From NCBI RefSeq assembly GCF_016894385.1, contig NZ_CP069811.1:2146501-2210500 (forward strand): DNA of 64,000 bases. Direction: 5' to 3'. Shown here piece by piece: positions 34,259-49,265 of the stretch; the first letter of the stretch is position 1, and each line of letters opens with the position of its first letter. A program made the translations under genes and the position numbers. Source of the DNA: Cupriavidus oxalaticus. GTDB taxonomy: Bacteria > Pseudomonadota > Gammaproteobacteria > Burkholderiales > Burkholderiaceae. The notes beneath the pieces were generated by a model. It made no database searches and was not told the DNA's origin. It was given only the letters and a program-made list of their open reading frames with translations.

Positions 34259-35695
34259 ATGCCTCCCTACCCGACCTGGCTGCCGCGCCCCGCCGATCCC
34301 GGCGGCCCGAAGCCTGCCGCCGCGCCGCCGGCAGGGACGCGCGAGCCCGCGCCGCTCGACAACCAGAGCGCCCAGGCCATCTACCAGGCCGAGGCCGATC
34401 CGCACGTCCTCACCGGCGGCGATCCGCTCGATGTGCAGGCCATGACGCTGGCAGAATTCCAGCAGTACACCGGGCTGGACGCCTCGACGCTGCCGGAGAA
34501 TGAATTCACGCCGATGCAGGCGGTGCTCAATGCGGCAGGCTACGGCATGGTCTGCCCGGCTCCGTCTCTGATGGCCGGCCTGCCCAATACCACCGGCGTG
34601 CTGTGGGAAGGCGCCCACCTCGTCGATTTCTCGGTGCGCGGCGGCGCCATGACCGACATGCGCGGCTTCCGCGCCGGCTTCTGGCGGCACGTGCTGTCCG
34701 CCCTGGAACGCAATCCGTGGTCGCGCTCCGTGGCCAGTCCGCTGAGCCAGCTGTTCTATCCGCCCGGCGCCACCACCACGCTCAACCGCGGCGTGCCGGG
34801 CAGCTATGCCAACGACTGGATGTTCAAGTACGACCCCAGGGCAACGGTGGTCTACCGTACCGATCCGAAGGTGGACCCGGCGGCGTTCTCCGAATACATG
34901 AAATCGTCAGTGCCGGAATACGCGGGCAAGACCTATACCTTCAGCCCGCCCAAGGAGGGCAGCACCGCATTCGTTGAAGCCTTTGGCGGCGGCTGCGCGC
35001 CGCCGACGGCCAATTGCGTCAACCTGCCGCAGGCGCAGCACCGCGGCGCGCTGGGGCTGGGGCCGAAGGAGCCCCTGCCGTTCGTGCCGGAACCGGGCGC
35101 GCCGGGCCGCTTCCTGGATCCGGTCGACCGGTACTTCTTCGGCAACGAGGACCTTCCGCCCGGCCTGGCGCGCGCCCGCGTCGGCCCCGCGAACCTGGCC
35201 GGCGGCGTCATCCGGGTGGGCGGCACGGTGCTGCTGGTCTACGGCGTGTGGCACAGCGCCAGCCGCATCGCCGAGGCGGAACCGGGCAGCGAACGGACCA
35301 AGGTGGTCATCGAAGAGGCCGGCGGATGGACCGGCAATCTCGTCGGCGGCACGCTCTCGGGCATGCTGGGCCGCGCCGTGGTCTGCGCGGAGACTGGCCC
35401 GGCGGCCTTCTATTGCATGGTCGGCACCACCCTGGTCGGCGGCGTGCTGGGCGGCATGCTCGGCGCGCTGATCGGCCGCGATGTCGGCGACGCGTTCGTC
35501 GAAGGCGGCGAACTGCTGGCCGACCCGGACCGGTTCATGGAAGCGTCGGCATGGTTCAACTCCGCCGCCACCAACGGCCAGAGCGTGCAGGACTACTACG
35601 AGGCGGCCGCGGTCATGGCCGAGATCAACGGGCAGCCGCTGCCGGACAACGTGCAGGCCTACTACGACATCTTCCACGGCGGAGAAGTGCCATGA
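34259..35695 (+). CDS. Candidate eCIS cargo protein 1, unknown function
   Basis: A 478-residue protein, not recognised. The first 40 residues are proline-rich and disordered and contain PAPLDNQSAQ (res. 31-40), echoed in cargo candidate 3. The middle is globular (WEGAHLVDFSVRGGAMTDMRGFRAG). Around residues 320-420 there are glycine-zipper, weakly hydrophobic stretches (VIRVGGTVLLVYGVW, GNLVGGTLSGMLGRAVVC, LVGGVLGGMLGALIGRDVGD) often seen in membrane-inserting effectors. Position directly after the ATPase and before two DUF4157 proteins is where eCIS cargo genes usually lie. No DUF4157 domain is present, so it might instead be a partner of the next protein. Confidence 0.68.
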   Translation: MPPYPTWLPRPADPGGPKPAAAPPAGTREPAPLDNQSAQAIYQAEADPHVLTGGDPLDVQAMTLAEFQQYTGLDASTLPENEFTPMQAVLNAAGYGMVCPAPSLMAGLPNTTGVLWEGAHLVDFSVRGGAMTDMRGFRAGFWRHVLSALERNPWSRSVASPLSQLFYPPGATTTLNRGVPGSYANDWMFKYDPRATVVYRTDPKVDPAAFSEYMKSSVPEYAGKTYTFSPPKEGSTAFVEAFGGGCAPPTANCVNLPQAQHRGALGLGPKEPLPFVPEPGAPGRFLDPVDRYFFGNEDLPPGLARARVGPANLAGGVIRVGGTVLLVYGVWHSASRIAEAEPGSERTKVVIEEAGGWTGNLVGGTLSGMLGRAVVCAETGPAAFYCMVGTTLVGGVLGGMLGALIGRDVGDAFVEGGELLADPDRFMEASAWFNSAATNGQSVQDYYEAAAVMAEINGQPLPDNVQAYYDIFHGGEVP

Positions 35696-35729
35696 AGCCA
35701 GCCCGCACACGGCCGGCGGAGCCCGCGCG

Positions 35730-35733
<4 letters not shown>
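35692..35733 (+). CDS. Possible 13-codon coupling ORF between cargo genes
   Basis: An ATG at 35692 overlaps the stop of cargo candidate 1 (ATGA), and its frame ends in TGA at 35731-35733, overlapping the ATG at 35730 of the DUF4157-Hint gene. The product MKPARTRPAEPAR is too short for a function of its own; the double overlap would carry ribosomes across the gap, substituting for a ribosome-binding site. It may also be a remnant of a longer 5' end. Confidence 0.3.
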
Positions 35734-38641
<2,908 letters not shown>

Positions 38642-38645
<4 letters not shown>

Positions 38646-41600
38646 GCCAGGCAGGCAAACCGCCCGGGCGCGCCGCCGCAACGCGCCGCAACCAACGGCC
38701 CGGCGATGCCCGCCACGTGGCTGCGCCAGGCAAGCCGCATGATGCTGCCGCGCCGGCGGACCCTGCGCGGCTCGACAACCAGACGCACCAGGACCAGGCC
38801 AGCCTCGGCCTGCTGAGGCGCGGCCGGGACGTCGGCGGCGAGGTCGGCAGCTATGTCGGCAGCGACGTCGGCAGCCATGTGCCGGCGCCGCAGGCCAGTA
38901 CCGCCTGCAGCTGCACCCCAGGCCAGCCGCCCTGCCCCGCCTGCCTTGCCGGCGGCAATGCCATCCTGCGGCGCAAGCCGCGCAGCCACGACCTGCTGCG
39001 CGACTCGCCGGGCCTTGCGCTCGGCCACGCGCGGCCGCTTGGCGACAGCGAGCGCGGCTTCTTCGAGCGCCGGTACCACGCCGACCTGTCCGCGGTGCGC
39101 GTCCACGACAACTCCTCGGCGGCCGCCAGCGCCACGCGGCTGAACGCGCGCGCCTTCAGCACCGGCGCAGACATCGCCTTCGGCGCGGGCGAGTTCCGCC
39201 CGCACACGCGCGAGGGCCGGCACTTGCTGGCGCACGAGCTTGCGCATGTAGTGCAAGGGCACGGCGGCATCCGCCGCGCGCCCGCCGCCGATGCACCCGC
39301 CACCGATGCACCCGCCACCGATAGGGCCGCTGCCAGCGCCGATGTGCGGCTTAGCCCAACCAAGCCCTGGCTCGCCATGGCCCCGGCCCAAGCCGGCGCG
39401 GATGCGGTCGCCACGGCCCTGTACGGTGCCAACCCGCAAGCCATGCCGAAAAAGATGCCCGAGTGGGCATCGCTCTATCTCGGCAAGCTCGTCGGCATCC
39501 AGGAATTCGAGGTCCAGCCGGAACTGCTGGTCGAGCCCTTCAAGACGCAGTTCTATGAGCGGATGTCGGCACGCCTGGAGGCCGATGTCGCCGCGGTCGA
39601 GAGCATCCTGCTGCAGGCCCGCATCGATGCCGCCGACGAGCGCCGGCTGATCGACTACGTCGACTGGTGGTCGCGGCGCAAGGACCTGCGCGCCGGGAAT
39701 GGCCGCACCTACTTCGACATGTTCCTGGGACGGCTCAGGCAGGACACCTGGCACACCGACTACCTGGTCGCCGACAGCGCGTCGAAGCCCTTCCTCGACA
39801 AGCTCTATACCGAAGTGGAGGAGCGCGTCGGCGAGCTGAACTCCATGATCGCCAGCAACAGCCGCGAGTACGGCGCCTACCGTCCGACGTGGGCGCGGCT
39901 GGAAGACCTGGCCAGCGTGGCGCAGGGCGGCACCGCGATGCCGGAGGTCAATCCCGAACTGGTCACGCGCACGTCTGACCTGATCGCCGAGCGGCTGGCC
40001 GGCGTCACCACCGCCGAAGACAGCAAGGTGATCGGCGACCTGATCGGCGGCATGCCGCCGGCGGCGCAGGCCGAAGTGCTGCGCAACCTGATGCACCGCT
40101 TCGGCGAAGCCGACTGGACCGGGATCTTCGGGCGCTTCGGCGAGGCGTGGGAAGGCGGCATGCTGTACTTCCTGTTCGAGGACATGACCGAGGCGGACCG
40201 CCAGCGCACCGCGCAGGCGCTCAGGCAAAGCAAGGTGCTGCCCGGCGGCACGGTCGATGCGCTGACGGGCGGGCGCGGCTGGGGCGGGAAGTACCTGCCC
40301 TACACCACCCGGCTCGGCCACGAAGCCGCGGAGTTCTATGCGGACGAATGCGTGCATGGCGAGGGTGCCGGCTCGGGCGCCGCCTGCGTGGGCCTTGGCT
40401 TTGCCGTGCTGTGGACGCCGGAGACGGCCGGCGCCACGGTGGCGACGCTCGCCACCGCGGGCCTGGGCGGGCCTGTGGCGCAGGCATTCCCGACGCTTGG
40501 GCGCGTCATGCTGGTAGGCGGCACCGGCGTGGCCGCCTACCAGGGCACCCAGGCGCTGGTGGAACTGGCAACCGGCACCGGCATGGACGGCAAGCCGCTG
40601 GACAGCACCGACAAGCTCACGCGCGGCATCCTGCTGGTATCCAGCGCGCTGTTCATGGCGGCCGGCTTCATGGGCGCGGCGAGCCTCGGCGGCAAGCCGC
40701 CGGGCGCGCTGGCACCGCGGCCGCCCGGCACCATCGAGCCCGCGGTGCCGGGCGGTGGCGCGGGCGGCGGTGCGGCGGCCGAAGGTGCGATCCCGCTGCG
40801 CATGCTGCCAGTCGACCCGGTCACGGGCGAATGCACCGTGCTCGGCCAGAACCCGGCCACCGGCGAGGTTGCCGTGCTGCGCATCAACATGAAAACCGGC
40901 GACGGCGTGATGCAATCCGGCGCCACGGTGCGCGCCGTCAGCCGCTGGCAGCTGCAGCCGGAACGTCCGCTGCTGGGGCCGGCAGCCAGTCCCAGCGCCG
41001 GTACCGCACCCGCATCCGCCCCCGCTTCCGCGCCGGGCACGCCGGCGGCACTGGCGCCGCGCTACCTGACGGTCGCGGAACTCCTGCCGAACCCGGCGGA
41101 ACCGTTCGCGGTCCCGGCGGTGGAGACGGCCTACCAGGGCTATGTCGCCGGCGCCCCGGCGCCCAAGCCGCGCCTGGCCTGGATCCTCGCCACGCGCGGT
41201 GGGCCGCGCGCGACGCTGGTGGATCTGCTCGGGCCCAATTTCCCCGGCCCGGCGGAATCGGCCGCATCAGGCGCCAACATCCAGCTCGGACGGATCGCCC
41301 GCCCCGCCACGCTGACGCAGGCGGCGCTGGACAAGCACCTTGCCACAGTGCAGGCCCAGCCGGGCAAGCTCGGCCGCAAGGTCGCGGGCATGCAGCGCGG
41401 CGGTGCCGGCGGCGACGAAGTCGGCCTCGGGCTGTTCAACAACCTGAAAGGGAATATCGGCGAGATCCTGAGCGAGTCGATCCAGGCAGAGGTACTGGCC
41501 ACGGTGCGGACCAGCCATCCGGGCGCGCGCAGCTATGCCGACCTGCACATGCAGTTGCCCGGCGGCAAGCCGGTGGAGTTCTCCGACAACCTGATCGCCA

Positions 41601-41971
41601 CGGAGGCCGACGGCAACCTGTACGTGCGCGCCGGCTTCGAGGTCAAATCCGGTGGCGCGGGCGGCCAGGAGGCCACCGAACAGATCCACAGCTGGATCGA
41701 AGGCCGCCTGGCGGATGGTGCCGAGCTGATCCTCGCCGACGGCCGCCGCTTCATGTATGCGCCCGACCGGACCACCGGCCCCGGCCGCGTGATCTTCCTG
41801 GCCTCGGCGCCGCGCCACATCATTGCCCCGCTTGGCGCGGAGCAGCTTGGCACGGGTTCTGGAATGGGCGTGGCCGGGCCGGTGCAGCGCCATGCGCTGC
41901 CGGTGACGCCGCAGGAGCTGAACTACATCGCGCGGCTGATCGCCGAAGGCATGCCGGCCGCGCCGCCGTAG
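38642..41971 (+). CDS. Candidate eCIS cargo protein 3: DUF4157 domain plus PD-(D/E)xK-like C-terminus
   Basis: A 1109-residue protein whose start overlaps the preceding stop (ATGA). It has a disordered basic N-terminus with PARLDNQTHQ (res. 41-50), a GSYVGSDVGSHV repeat, CSCTPGQPPCPAC, and the DUF4157 motif HELAHVVQ with H198 at the same residue number as in cargo 2. A PATDAPATD repeat follows. The middle (res. about 270-560) is helical and has apolar glycine-rich stretches. Near the end, EFSDN (D982), then FEVKSGG (E1000, K1002) gives a D-x17-E-x-K spacing as in PD-(D/E)xK nucleases. A nuclease effector is therefore plausible, but the fold is unproven. No immunity gene is adjacent. Confidence 0.82.
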
Positions 41972-41998
41972 GCGTTGGCCCTTCCGGGCGCCATCGGC

Positions 41999-43063
<1,065 letters not shown>

Positions 43064-43367
43064 CTTTCCCTCCCCCGGCGCCGGCAGCGCAGCGACAAGC
43101 ATCGCGTCACCGGCCCAAATGCCTCACCCGGCGCCTTTGTGCAGGGCAGCAGCAAAGAGGCGGGATGGCTACACACTAGCCCATGGTGGCCGAAACGCAA
43201 TTAAGTTTGCCGCAGATCAGCTTTCATGCGGGATTTGATCTTTGTATTCAATGGTTTAGGCATTCCGCAAGGCTACACGCCAGTGCACTGCATGTTGCAT
43301 TTTGTGTTGTTAATTGGCATTTTGTGGAATAACATCAAGTCTCGATCCGCGCTTCTCGAGACCCGCC
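43064..43367. other. Divergent promoter region, distinctly AT-rich
   Basis: These 304 bp separate the sigma-54 activator (leftward) from the flavoprotein gene (rightward). Bases 43190-43350 are visibly richer in A/T than the rest of the window, with runs such as TTAAGTTTGCC and TTTGTATTCAATGG. Apart from the direct repeats at 43297-43326, no confident -35/-10 pair or sigma-54 site was found. Both genes must have their promoters here. Confidence 0.6.
43297..43326. promoter_or_regulatory. Direct repeat GCATTTTGTG x2, candidate operator
   Basis: GCATTTTGTG occurs at 43297-43306 and again at 43317-43326. The repeats are 20 bp apart start to start, two helical turns, so both face the same side of the DNA. 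They end about 41 bp before the flavoprotein ATG. A regulator of that gene, or of the divergent activator gene, may bind here. Confidence 0.5.
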
Positions 43368-45854
43368 ATGCCAGTCACCCTCCCCGCCCAAACCCGTGTC
43401 GTCATCATTGGCGGCGGCATCATCGGCTGCAGCGTTGCCTACCACCTGACGAAGCTGGGCTGGAAGGATGTGGTGCTGCTTGAACAGGGCCAGCTGTCGT
43501 GCGGCACGACCTGGCACGCAGCCGGGCTGGTCGGCCAGCTGCGCACGCAGGAAAGCATGACAAGGTTGATCCGCTACTCCACGCAGCTCTACAGCGAGCT
43601 GGAAGCCGAAACCGGCCTCGGCACCGGCTGGAAGCAATGCGGCTCCCTGTCCGTGGCGCGCACCGCCGGGCGCATGACGCAGCTGCGCCGCACCGCCGCG
43701 GTGGCGCGCGCCTATGGCGTGGCGTGCGAAGTCATCTCCCCTTCCCAGGCCGGCGAGCTGTGGCCGGCAATGCGTACCGACGACCTGCGCGGCGCGGTCT
43801 GGCTGCCCGGCGACGGCAAGGCCAACCCCACCGACCTGACGCAGGCGCTGGCGCGCGGCGCGCGCAGCCGCGGCGCCATCATCGTGCAGGACACGAAGAC
43901 CACCGCGATCCATACCGCCGGCGGCCGCGCCACCGGCGTCAGCTGGCGCAACAAGAACGGCGACGAGGGCCGGCTCGAAGCCGAGATCGTGGTCAATTGC
44001 GCCGGCCAGTGGGCACGGCAGGTGGGCCGGATGTGCGGCGTGACCGTGCCGCTGCATTCGGCCGAGCATTACTACATCGTCACCGAGCGCATCGCCGGCG
44101 TGCACCCCGACCTGCCGGTGATGCGCGACCCGGACGGCTTCATCTACTTCAAGGAGGAAGTGGGCGGGCTGGTGATGGGCGGCTTCGAGCCCGACGCCAA
44201 GCCTTGGGGCATGCAGGGCATCCCCGAACCATTCGAATTCCAGCTGCTGCCCGACGACTGGGACCAGTTCCAGGTCCTGATGGAAAACGCGCTGGTGCGC
44301 GTGCCCGCGCTGGAAACGGCACAGGTCAGGCAGTTCTACAACGGCCCGGAATCCTTCACGCCGGACAACAACTTCATCCTCGGCGAAGCGCCGGAGCTGC
44401 GCAATTTCTACGTCGGCGCGGGCTTCAACTCGATGGGCATCGCCTCCGCCGGCGGCGCCGGCATGGCGCTGGCGGAATGGATCGTCGCGGGCGAGCCGAC
44501 CATGGACCTTTGGCCGGTCGATATCCGCCGCTTCGCCGGCTTCAACGGCAACCAGAACTGGCTGCACGACCGCATCAAGGAAACGCTCGGCCTGCACTAC
44601 GCGATGCCGTGGCCGAACCGCGAGCTGGAGACCGCACGCCCGTTCCGCCGCTCGCCGCTGTATGCGCACCTGCGCGATGCCGGCGCCAGTTTCGGCAGCA
44701 AGATGGGCTGGGAGCGGCCCAGCTTCTTCGCGCCGCCGGGCGCATCGCCGCAGATCGAGTATGCCTTCGGCCAGCAGAACTGGCTGCCGTGGAGCGGTGC
44801 CGAGCACCGCGCCTGCCGCGAAGGCGTGGCGCTGTTCGACATGAGCTCGTTCTCCAAATACCTGGTCAAAGGCGCCGATGCCGAGGCGGTGCTGCAGTAT
44901 GTGATGAGCAACGACGTGGCGGTGCCGCCGGGGCAGGCCGTCTATACCGCCATGCTCAACGAACGCGGCACCTATGAGTCCGACCTGACGGTGACGCGGC
45001 TGGCGCACGACCAGTACCTGGTGGTGACCGGGTCGGCGCAGGCCACGCGCGACCTCAGCTATATCGAGCGGCTGATCCCGTCCGACAAGCGCTGCGTGAT
45101 CGTCGACATCACCGGCCAGTACGCGGTGCTGGCGGTGATGGGACCGCGCTCGCGCGAGCTGCTGCAGCAGGTGTCGCGCGCGGATTTCTCCAATGCAGGC
45201 TTTCCCTTCGGCAGCTCGCGCGAGATCGACCTCGGCTACGCCACCGTGCGCGCGACGCGGCTGACCTACGTGGGCGAGCTGGGCTGGGAACTGTACGTGC
45301 CGGTGGAATTCGCGGTGGGCGTCTACGAGACGCTGCACGAAGCCGGGCGCACGCTCGGGCTGGTCAATGCCGGCTACTACGCCATCGAATCGCTGCGGCT
45401 GGAAAAGGGCTACCGCGCCTGGGGCCGCGAGCTGTCGCCGTCGGTCAACCCGTTCGAGGCGGGACTGTCGTTCGCCTGCAAGCTGGCCAGCGGCATCGAC
45501 TTCCGCGGCCGGGAAGCGCTGCTGCAACTGCGGCAGGCGGGCGCTCCCACGCGGCGCATGGTGGTCGTGACGGTGGATGGCGCCAGCGATGCCATGCTGT
45601 GGGGCGGCGAGGCGGTACTGCGCACCGGCCCCGACGGCAGCGTGCGCGCAGTGGGATCGCTCAGTTCCGCCGCGTTCGGCCACACGCTGGGCTGCCCCGT
45701 CGGCATGGCCTTGCTGGCGCGCGAGGACGGGCCGGCCGATGCGGCGTGGCTTGAGGCCGGCATTTACCACGTCGACCTGGCCGGCGAACTGCTGCCCGCA
45801 CGCGTACACCTGCGCGCGCCCTACGATCCGGCATCTGAGCGGCCGAAGGGTTGA
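43368..45854 (+). CDS. FAD-dependent dehydrogenase with GcvT-like domain (dimethylglycine/sarcosine dehydrogenase family)
   Basis: An 828-residue protein. The N-terminal FAD domain has VVIIGGGIIGCSVAYHL (11-27) and LSCGTTWHAAGLVG, where H50 occupies the histidine that binds FAD covalently in dimethylglycine dehydrogenase. The C-terminal half, from about residue 440, is a GcvT-type aminomethyl domain (GVALFDMSSFSKYLVKG, IVDITGQYAVLAVMGPRSREL, GYYAIESLRLEKGYRAWGRE). The family oxidatively demethylates N-methylated glycines, passing the one-carbon unit to tetrahydrofolate. The exact substrate is unclear; many bacterial paralogues act on other N-methyl compounds. The start at 43368 leaves the FAD motif at the usual distance. 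It stands alone, with a hairpin repeat downstream. Confidence 0.87.
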   Translation: MPVTLPAQTRVVIIGGGIIGCSVAYHLTKLGWKDVVLLEQGQLSCGTTWHAAGLVGQLRTQESMTRLIRYSTQLYSELEAETGLGTGWKQCGSLSVARTAGRMTQLRRTAAVARAYGVACEVISPSQAGELWPAMRTDDLRGAVWLPGDGKANPTDLTQALARGARSRGAIIVQDTKTTAIHTAGGRATGVSWRNKNGDEGRLEAEIVVNCAGQWARQVGRMCGVTVPLHSAEHYYIVTERIAGVHPDLPVMRDPDGFIYFKEEVGGLVMGGFEPDAKPWGMQGIPEPFEFQLLPDDWDQFQVLMENALVRVPALETAQVRQFYNGPESFTPDNNFILGEAPELRNFYVGAGFNSMGIASAGGAGMALAEWIVAGEPTMDLWPVDIRRFAGFNGNQNWLHDRIKETLGLHYAMPWPNRELETARPFRRSPLYAHLRDAGASFGSKMGWERPSFFAPPGASPQIEYAFGQQNWLPWSGAEHRACREGVALFDMSSFSKYLVKGADAEAVLQYVMSNDVAVPPGQAVYTAMLNERGTYESDLTVTRLAHDQYLVVTGSAQATRDLSYIERLIPSDKRCVIVDITGQYAVLAVMGPRSRELLQQVSRADFSNAGFPFGSSREIDLGYATVRATRLTYVGELGWELYVPVEFAVGVYETLHEAGRTLGLVNAGYYAIESLRLEKGYRAWGRELSPSVNPFEAGLSFACKLASGIDFRGREALLQLRQAGAPTRRMVVVTVDGASDAMLWGGEAVLRTGPDGSVRAVGSLSSAAFGHTLGCPVGMALLAREDGPADAAWLEAGIYHVDLAGELLPARVHLRAPYDPASERPKG

Positions 45855-45889
45855 GGACAGACCTGGGCGGCCAGCGCCGACTCTTGTTT

Positions 45890-45921
45890 GCTCCCCTCTC
45901 CCGCCTGCGGGAGAGGGGAGC
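45890..45921. repeat. 32-bp perfect palindrome, REP-like, second copy
   Basis: Arms identical to those at 4445-4476 (GCTCCCCTCTCCCGC) with a CT instead of TT centre. It lies 36 bp after the flavoprotein stop and could mark or stabilise that transcript end. Confidence 0.88.
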
Positions 45922-45962
45922 GTATGCGAGGGTCGTTGGCAAGCGCCAGTTCAGTTCACCCA

Positions 45963-46020
45963 GTGTGCCAATCTGGAACAGCCGCTGTCACGCGATGGCA
46001 CACACCGGCAGCGCGTGACA
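45963..46020. promoter_or_regulatory. Two interleaved perfect inverted repeats, candidate AcoR upstream activator site
   Basis: GTGTGCCA (45963-45970) pairs with TGGCACAC (45996-46003), and TGTCACGCG (45986-45994) pairs with CGCGTGACA (46012-46020). The two pairs interleave within 58 bp and lie 66-124 bp before the -24 element at 46087, the normal range for a sigma-54 activator. The AcoR-like protein encoded at 49427-51367 is the obvious candidate to bind them. Confidence 0.6.
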
Positions 46021-46085
46021 CACCGCCGGCCTGATTTCGCGGTCAATTCTTCGATTCGCCCCCGTTTTTTCGCCTTCTCGCCCCC

Positions 46086-46101
46086 CGGCACACCTCTTGC
46101 G
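46086..46101 (+). promoter_or_regulatory. Predicted sigma-54 (-24/-12) promoter of the aldehyde dehydrogenase operon
   Basis: CGGCACACCTCTTGCG fits the consensus TGGCACG-N4-TTGCW, with GG at 46087-46088 and GC at 46099-46100 exactly 10 bp apart. Transcription would begin near 46111, giving a leader of about 60 nt before ATG 46171. The AcoR-type activator with a canonical GAFTGA loop lies at the end of the same gene group. Confidence 0.8.
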
Positions 46102-46170
46102 ATCCGCTCCGGTGCGCACGGCCCCAAGCCGTGACGACACGACACAGATCAATTCGAACCGGAGCGAGAC

Positions 46171-47691
<1,521 letters not shown>

Positions 47692-47808
47692 CGGTGCGCA
47701 AAGCATGGCGCAATGGCCGCCTGTAGCGGCCCCACGCGTGCCATGATCCGGGTTGTTGCCCCGCGGGCGCGGGGCCAACCCTGCCAAGGAGTCATTCAAG
47801 GAGTCGAG

Positions 47809-48837
47809 ATGCCTGCAACGATGAAAGCCGCCGTGGTGCGCGAATTCGGCGCGCCGCTCACGATCGACGAAGTTCCTGTTCCCCAACCCGGCCCCGGCCA
47901 GATCCAGGTAAAGATCGAAGCCTCGGGCGTCTGCCACACCGACCTGCACGCCGCCGACGGCGACTGGCCGGTCAAGCCCACCCTGCCCTTTATCCCCGGC
48001 CATGAAGGCGTGGGCTATGTTTCTGCCGTGGGCAGCGGCGTGACCCGCGTGAAAGAAGGCGACCGCGTCGGCGTGCCGTGGCTGTACAGCGCCTGCGGCT
48101 ATTGCGAGCACTGCCTGCAAGGCTGGGAAACGCTGTGCGAGAAGCAGCAGAACACCGGCTATTCCGTCAACGGCGGCTATGGCGAATATGTCGTCGCCGA
48201 TCCCAACTACGTGGGCCTGCTGCCCGACAAGGTCGGCTTTGTCGAGATCGCGCCGATCCTGTGCGCGGGCGTGACGGTCTACAAGGGGCTGAAGGTGACC
48301 GATACGCGGCCCGGCCAGTGGGTCGTGATCTCCGGCATCGGCGGCCTCGGCCACGTGGCCGTGCAGTATGCGCGTGCCATGGGCCTGCGCGTGGCCGCGG
48401 TCGATATCGATGACGACAAGCTCGCGCTGGCGCGCAAGCTCGGCGCCGAGGCCACGGTCAACGCGCGCACCACCGACCCCGCCGCGTGGCTGCAGAAGGA
48501 AATCGGCGGCGCGCATGGCGTGCTGGTCACCGCGGTGTCGCCGATCGCTTTCTCGCAGGCGATCGGCATGGTGCGCCGCGGCGGGACCATCGCGCTCAAC
48601 GGGCTGCCACCGGGCGAGTTCGGCACGCCGATCTTCGACATGGTGCTCAAGGGCATCACCATCCGGGGCTCCATCGTCGGCACGCGCAGCGACCTGCAGG
48701 AATCGCTGGACTTTGCCGCGCATGGCGACGTGAAGGCCACGGTGTCCACCGCGAAGCTCGATGACATCAACAGCGTGTTCGGGCGCCTGCGCGACGGCAA
48801 GGTCGAAGGCCGGGTCGTGCTGGACTTCAACGCCTGA
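47809..48837 (+). CDS. adhP: Zinc-dependent alcohol dehydrogenase, AdhP type
   Basis: A 342-residue medium-chain alcohol dehydrogenase. The catalytic zinc site includes C42 in GVCHTDLH and H65/E66 in PGHEGVG; the structural zinc cysteines are C96, C99, C102 and C110 in [16 protein letters not shown]. The Rossmann motif is [13 protein letters not shown]. This matches the propanol-preferring AdhP group acting on primary alcohols with NAD. A longer in-frame start at 47713 exists, but AAGGAG ahead of ATG 47809 and family length favour the shorter form. It lies 117 bp after the aldehyde dehydrogenase gene and 14 bp before the DUF779 gene. Confidence 0.92.
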   Translation: MPATMKAAVVREFGAPLTIDEVPVPQPGPGQIQVKIEASGVCHTDLHAADGDWPVKPTLPFIPGHEGVGYVSAVGSGVTRVKEGDRVGVPWLYSACGYCEHCLQGWETLCEKQQNTGYSVNGGYGEYVVADPNYVGLLPDKVGFVEIAPILCAGVTVYKGLKVTDTRPGQWVVISGIGGLGHVAVQYARAMGLRVAAVDIDDDKLALARKLGAEATVNARTTDPAAWLQKEIGGAHGVLVTAVSPIAFSQAIGMVRRGGTIALNGLPPGEFGTPIFDMVLKGITIRGSIVGTRSDLQESLDFAAHGDVKATVSTAKLDDINSVFGRLRDGKVEGRVVLDFNA

Positions 48838-48851
48838 CGGGGAGACGGGTC

Positions 48852-49247
48852 ATGCCGGCTTGCACCTCTGCTGCCCCGTCCGTCGCCCGCGTAGTGGCAA
48901 CGCCTGCCGCGCTGACGCTGATCGCGCAGCTGACTGCGCGGCATGGCCCGCTGATGTTCCACCAGTCCGGCGGCTGCTGCGACGGCAGCGCGCCGATGTG
49001 CTACCCCGACGGCGAGCTGCTGGTCGGCCCGGCCGATGTCCGGCTGGGCGAGATCGGCGGCGCGCCGTTCTACATGACGCGCGCACAGTTCGAATACTGG
49101 CAGCACACGCGGCTGGTGATCGACGTGGTGCCGGGCGCGGGCGGGATGTTTTCGCTGGAGGGGCCAACGGGCCAGAGGTTCCTGACGCGGTCGGAGTTGT
49201 TCGGCGATGAAGAGGCGGCGTGGCTGGCGGCGCAACCGGGATTGTGA
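48852..49247 (+). CDS. DUF779 protein of the AcoR aldehyde/alcohol cluster
   Basis: A 131-residue soluble protein with the DUF779 signature MFHQSGGCCDGSAPMCY at residues 35-51, containing three closely spaced cysteines that could bind metal or a cofactor. Genes of this family regularly accompany AcoR-type activators with aldehyde and alcohol dehydrogenases, so it is probably an accessory or maturation factor, but its biochemical role is not known. It lies 14 bp after the alcohol dehydrogenase gene. Its end faces the activator gene convergently, with a paired hairpin repeat between. Confidence 0.87.
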   Translation: MPACTSAAPSVARVVATPAALTLIAQLTARHGPLMFHQSGGCCDGSAPMCYPDGELLVGPADVRLGEIGGAPFYMTRAQFEYWQHTRLVIDVVPGAGGMFSLEGPTGQRFLTRSELFGDEEAAWLAAQPGL

Positions 49248-49265
49248 ATGGCTTGCCGATGGTGT

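Noticed and set aside
43284..43305. Possible sigma-54 site around TGCACTGCATGTTGCAT before the flavoprotein gene
   Set aside because: The -12 TTGCA is present, but 10 bp upstream there is GC in place of the invariant GG, and the rest of the -24 box does not match.
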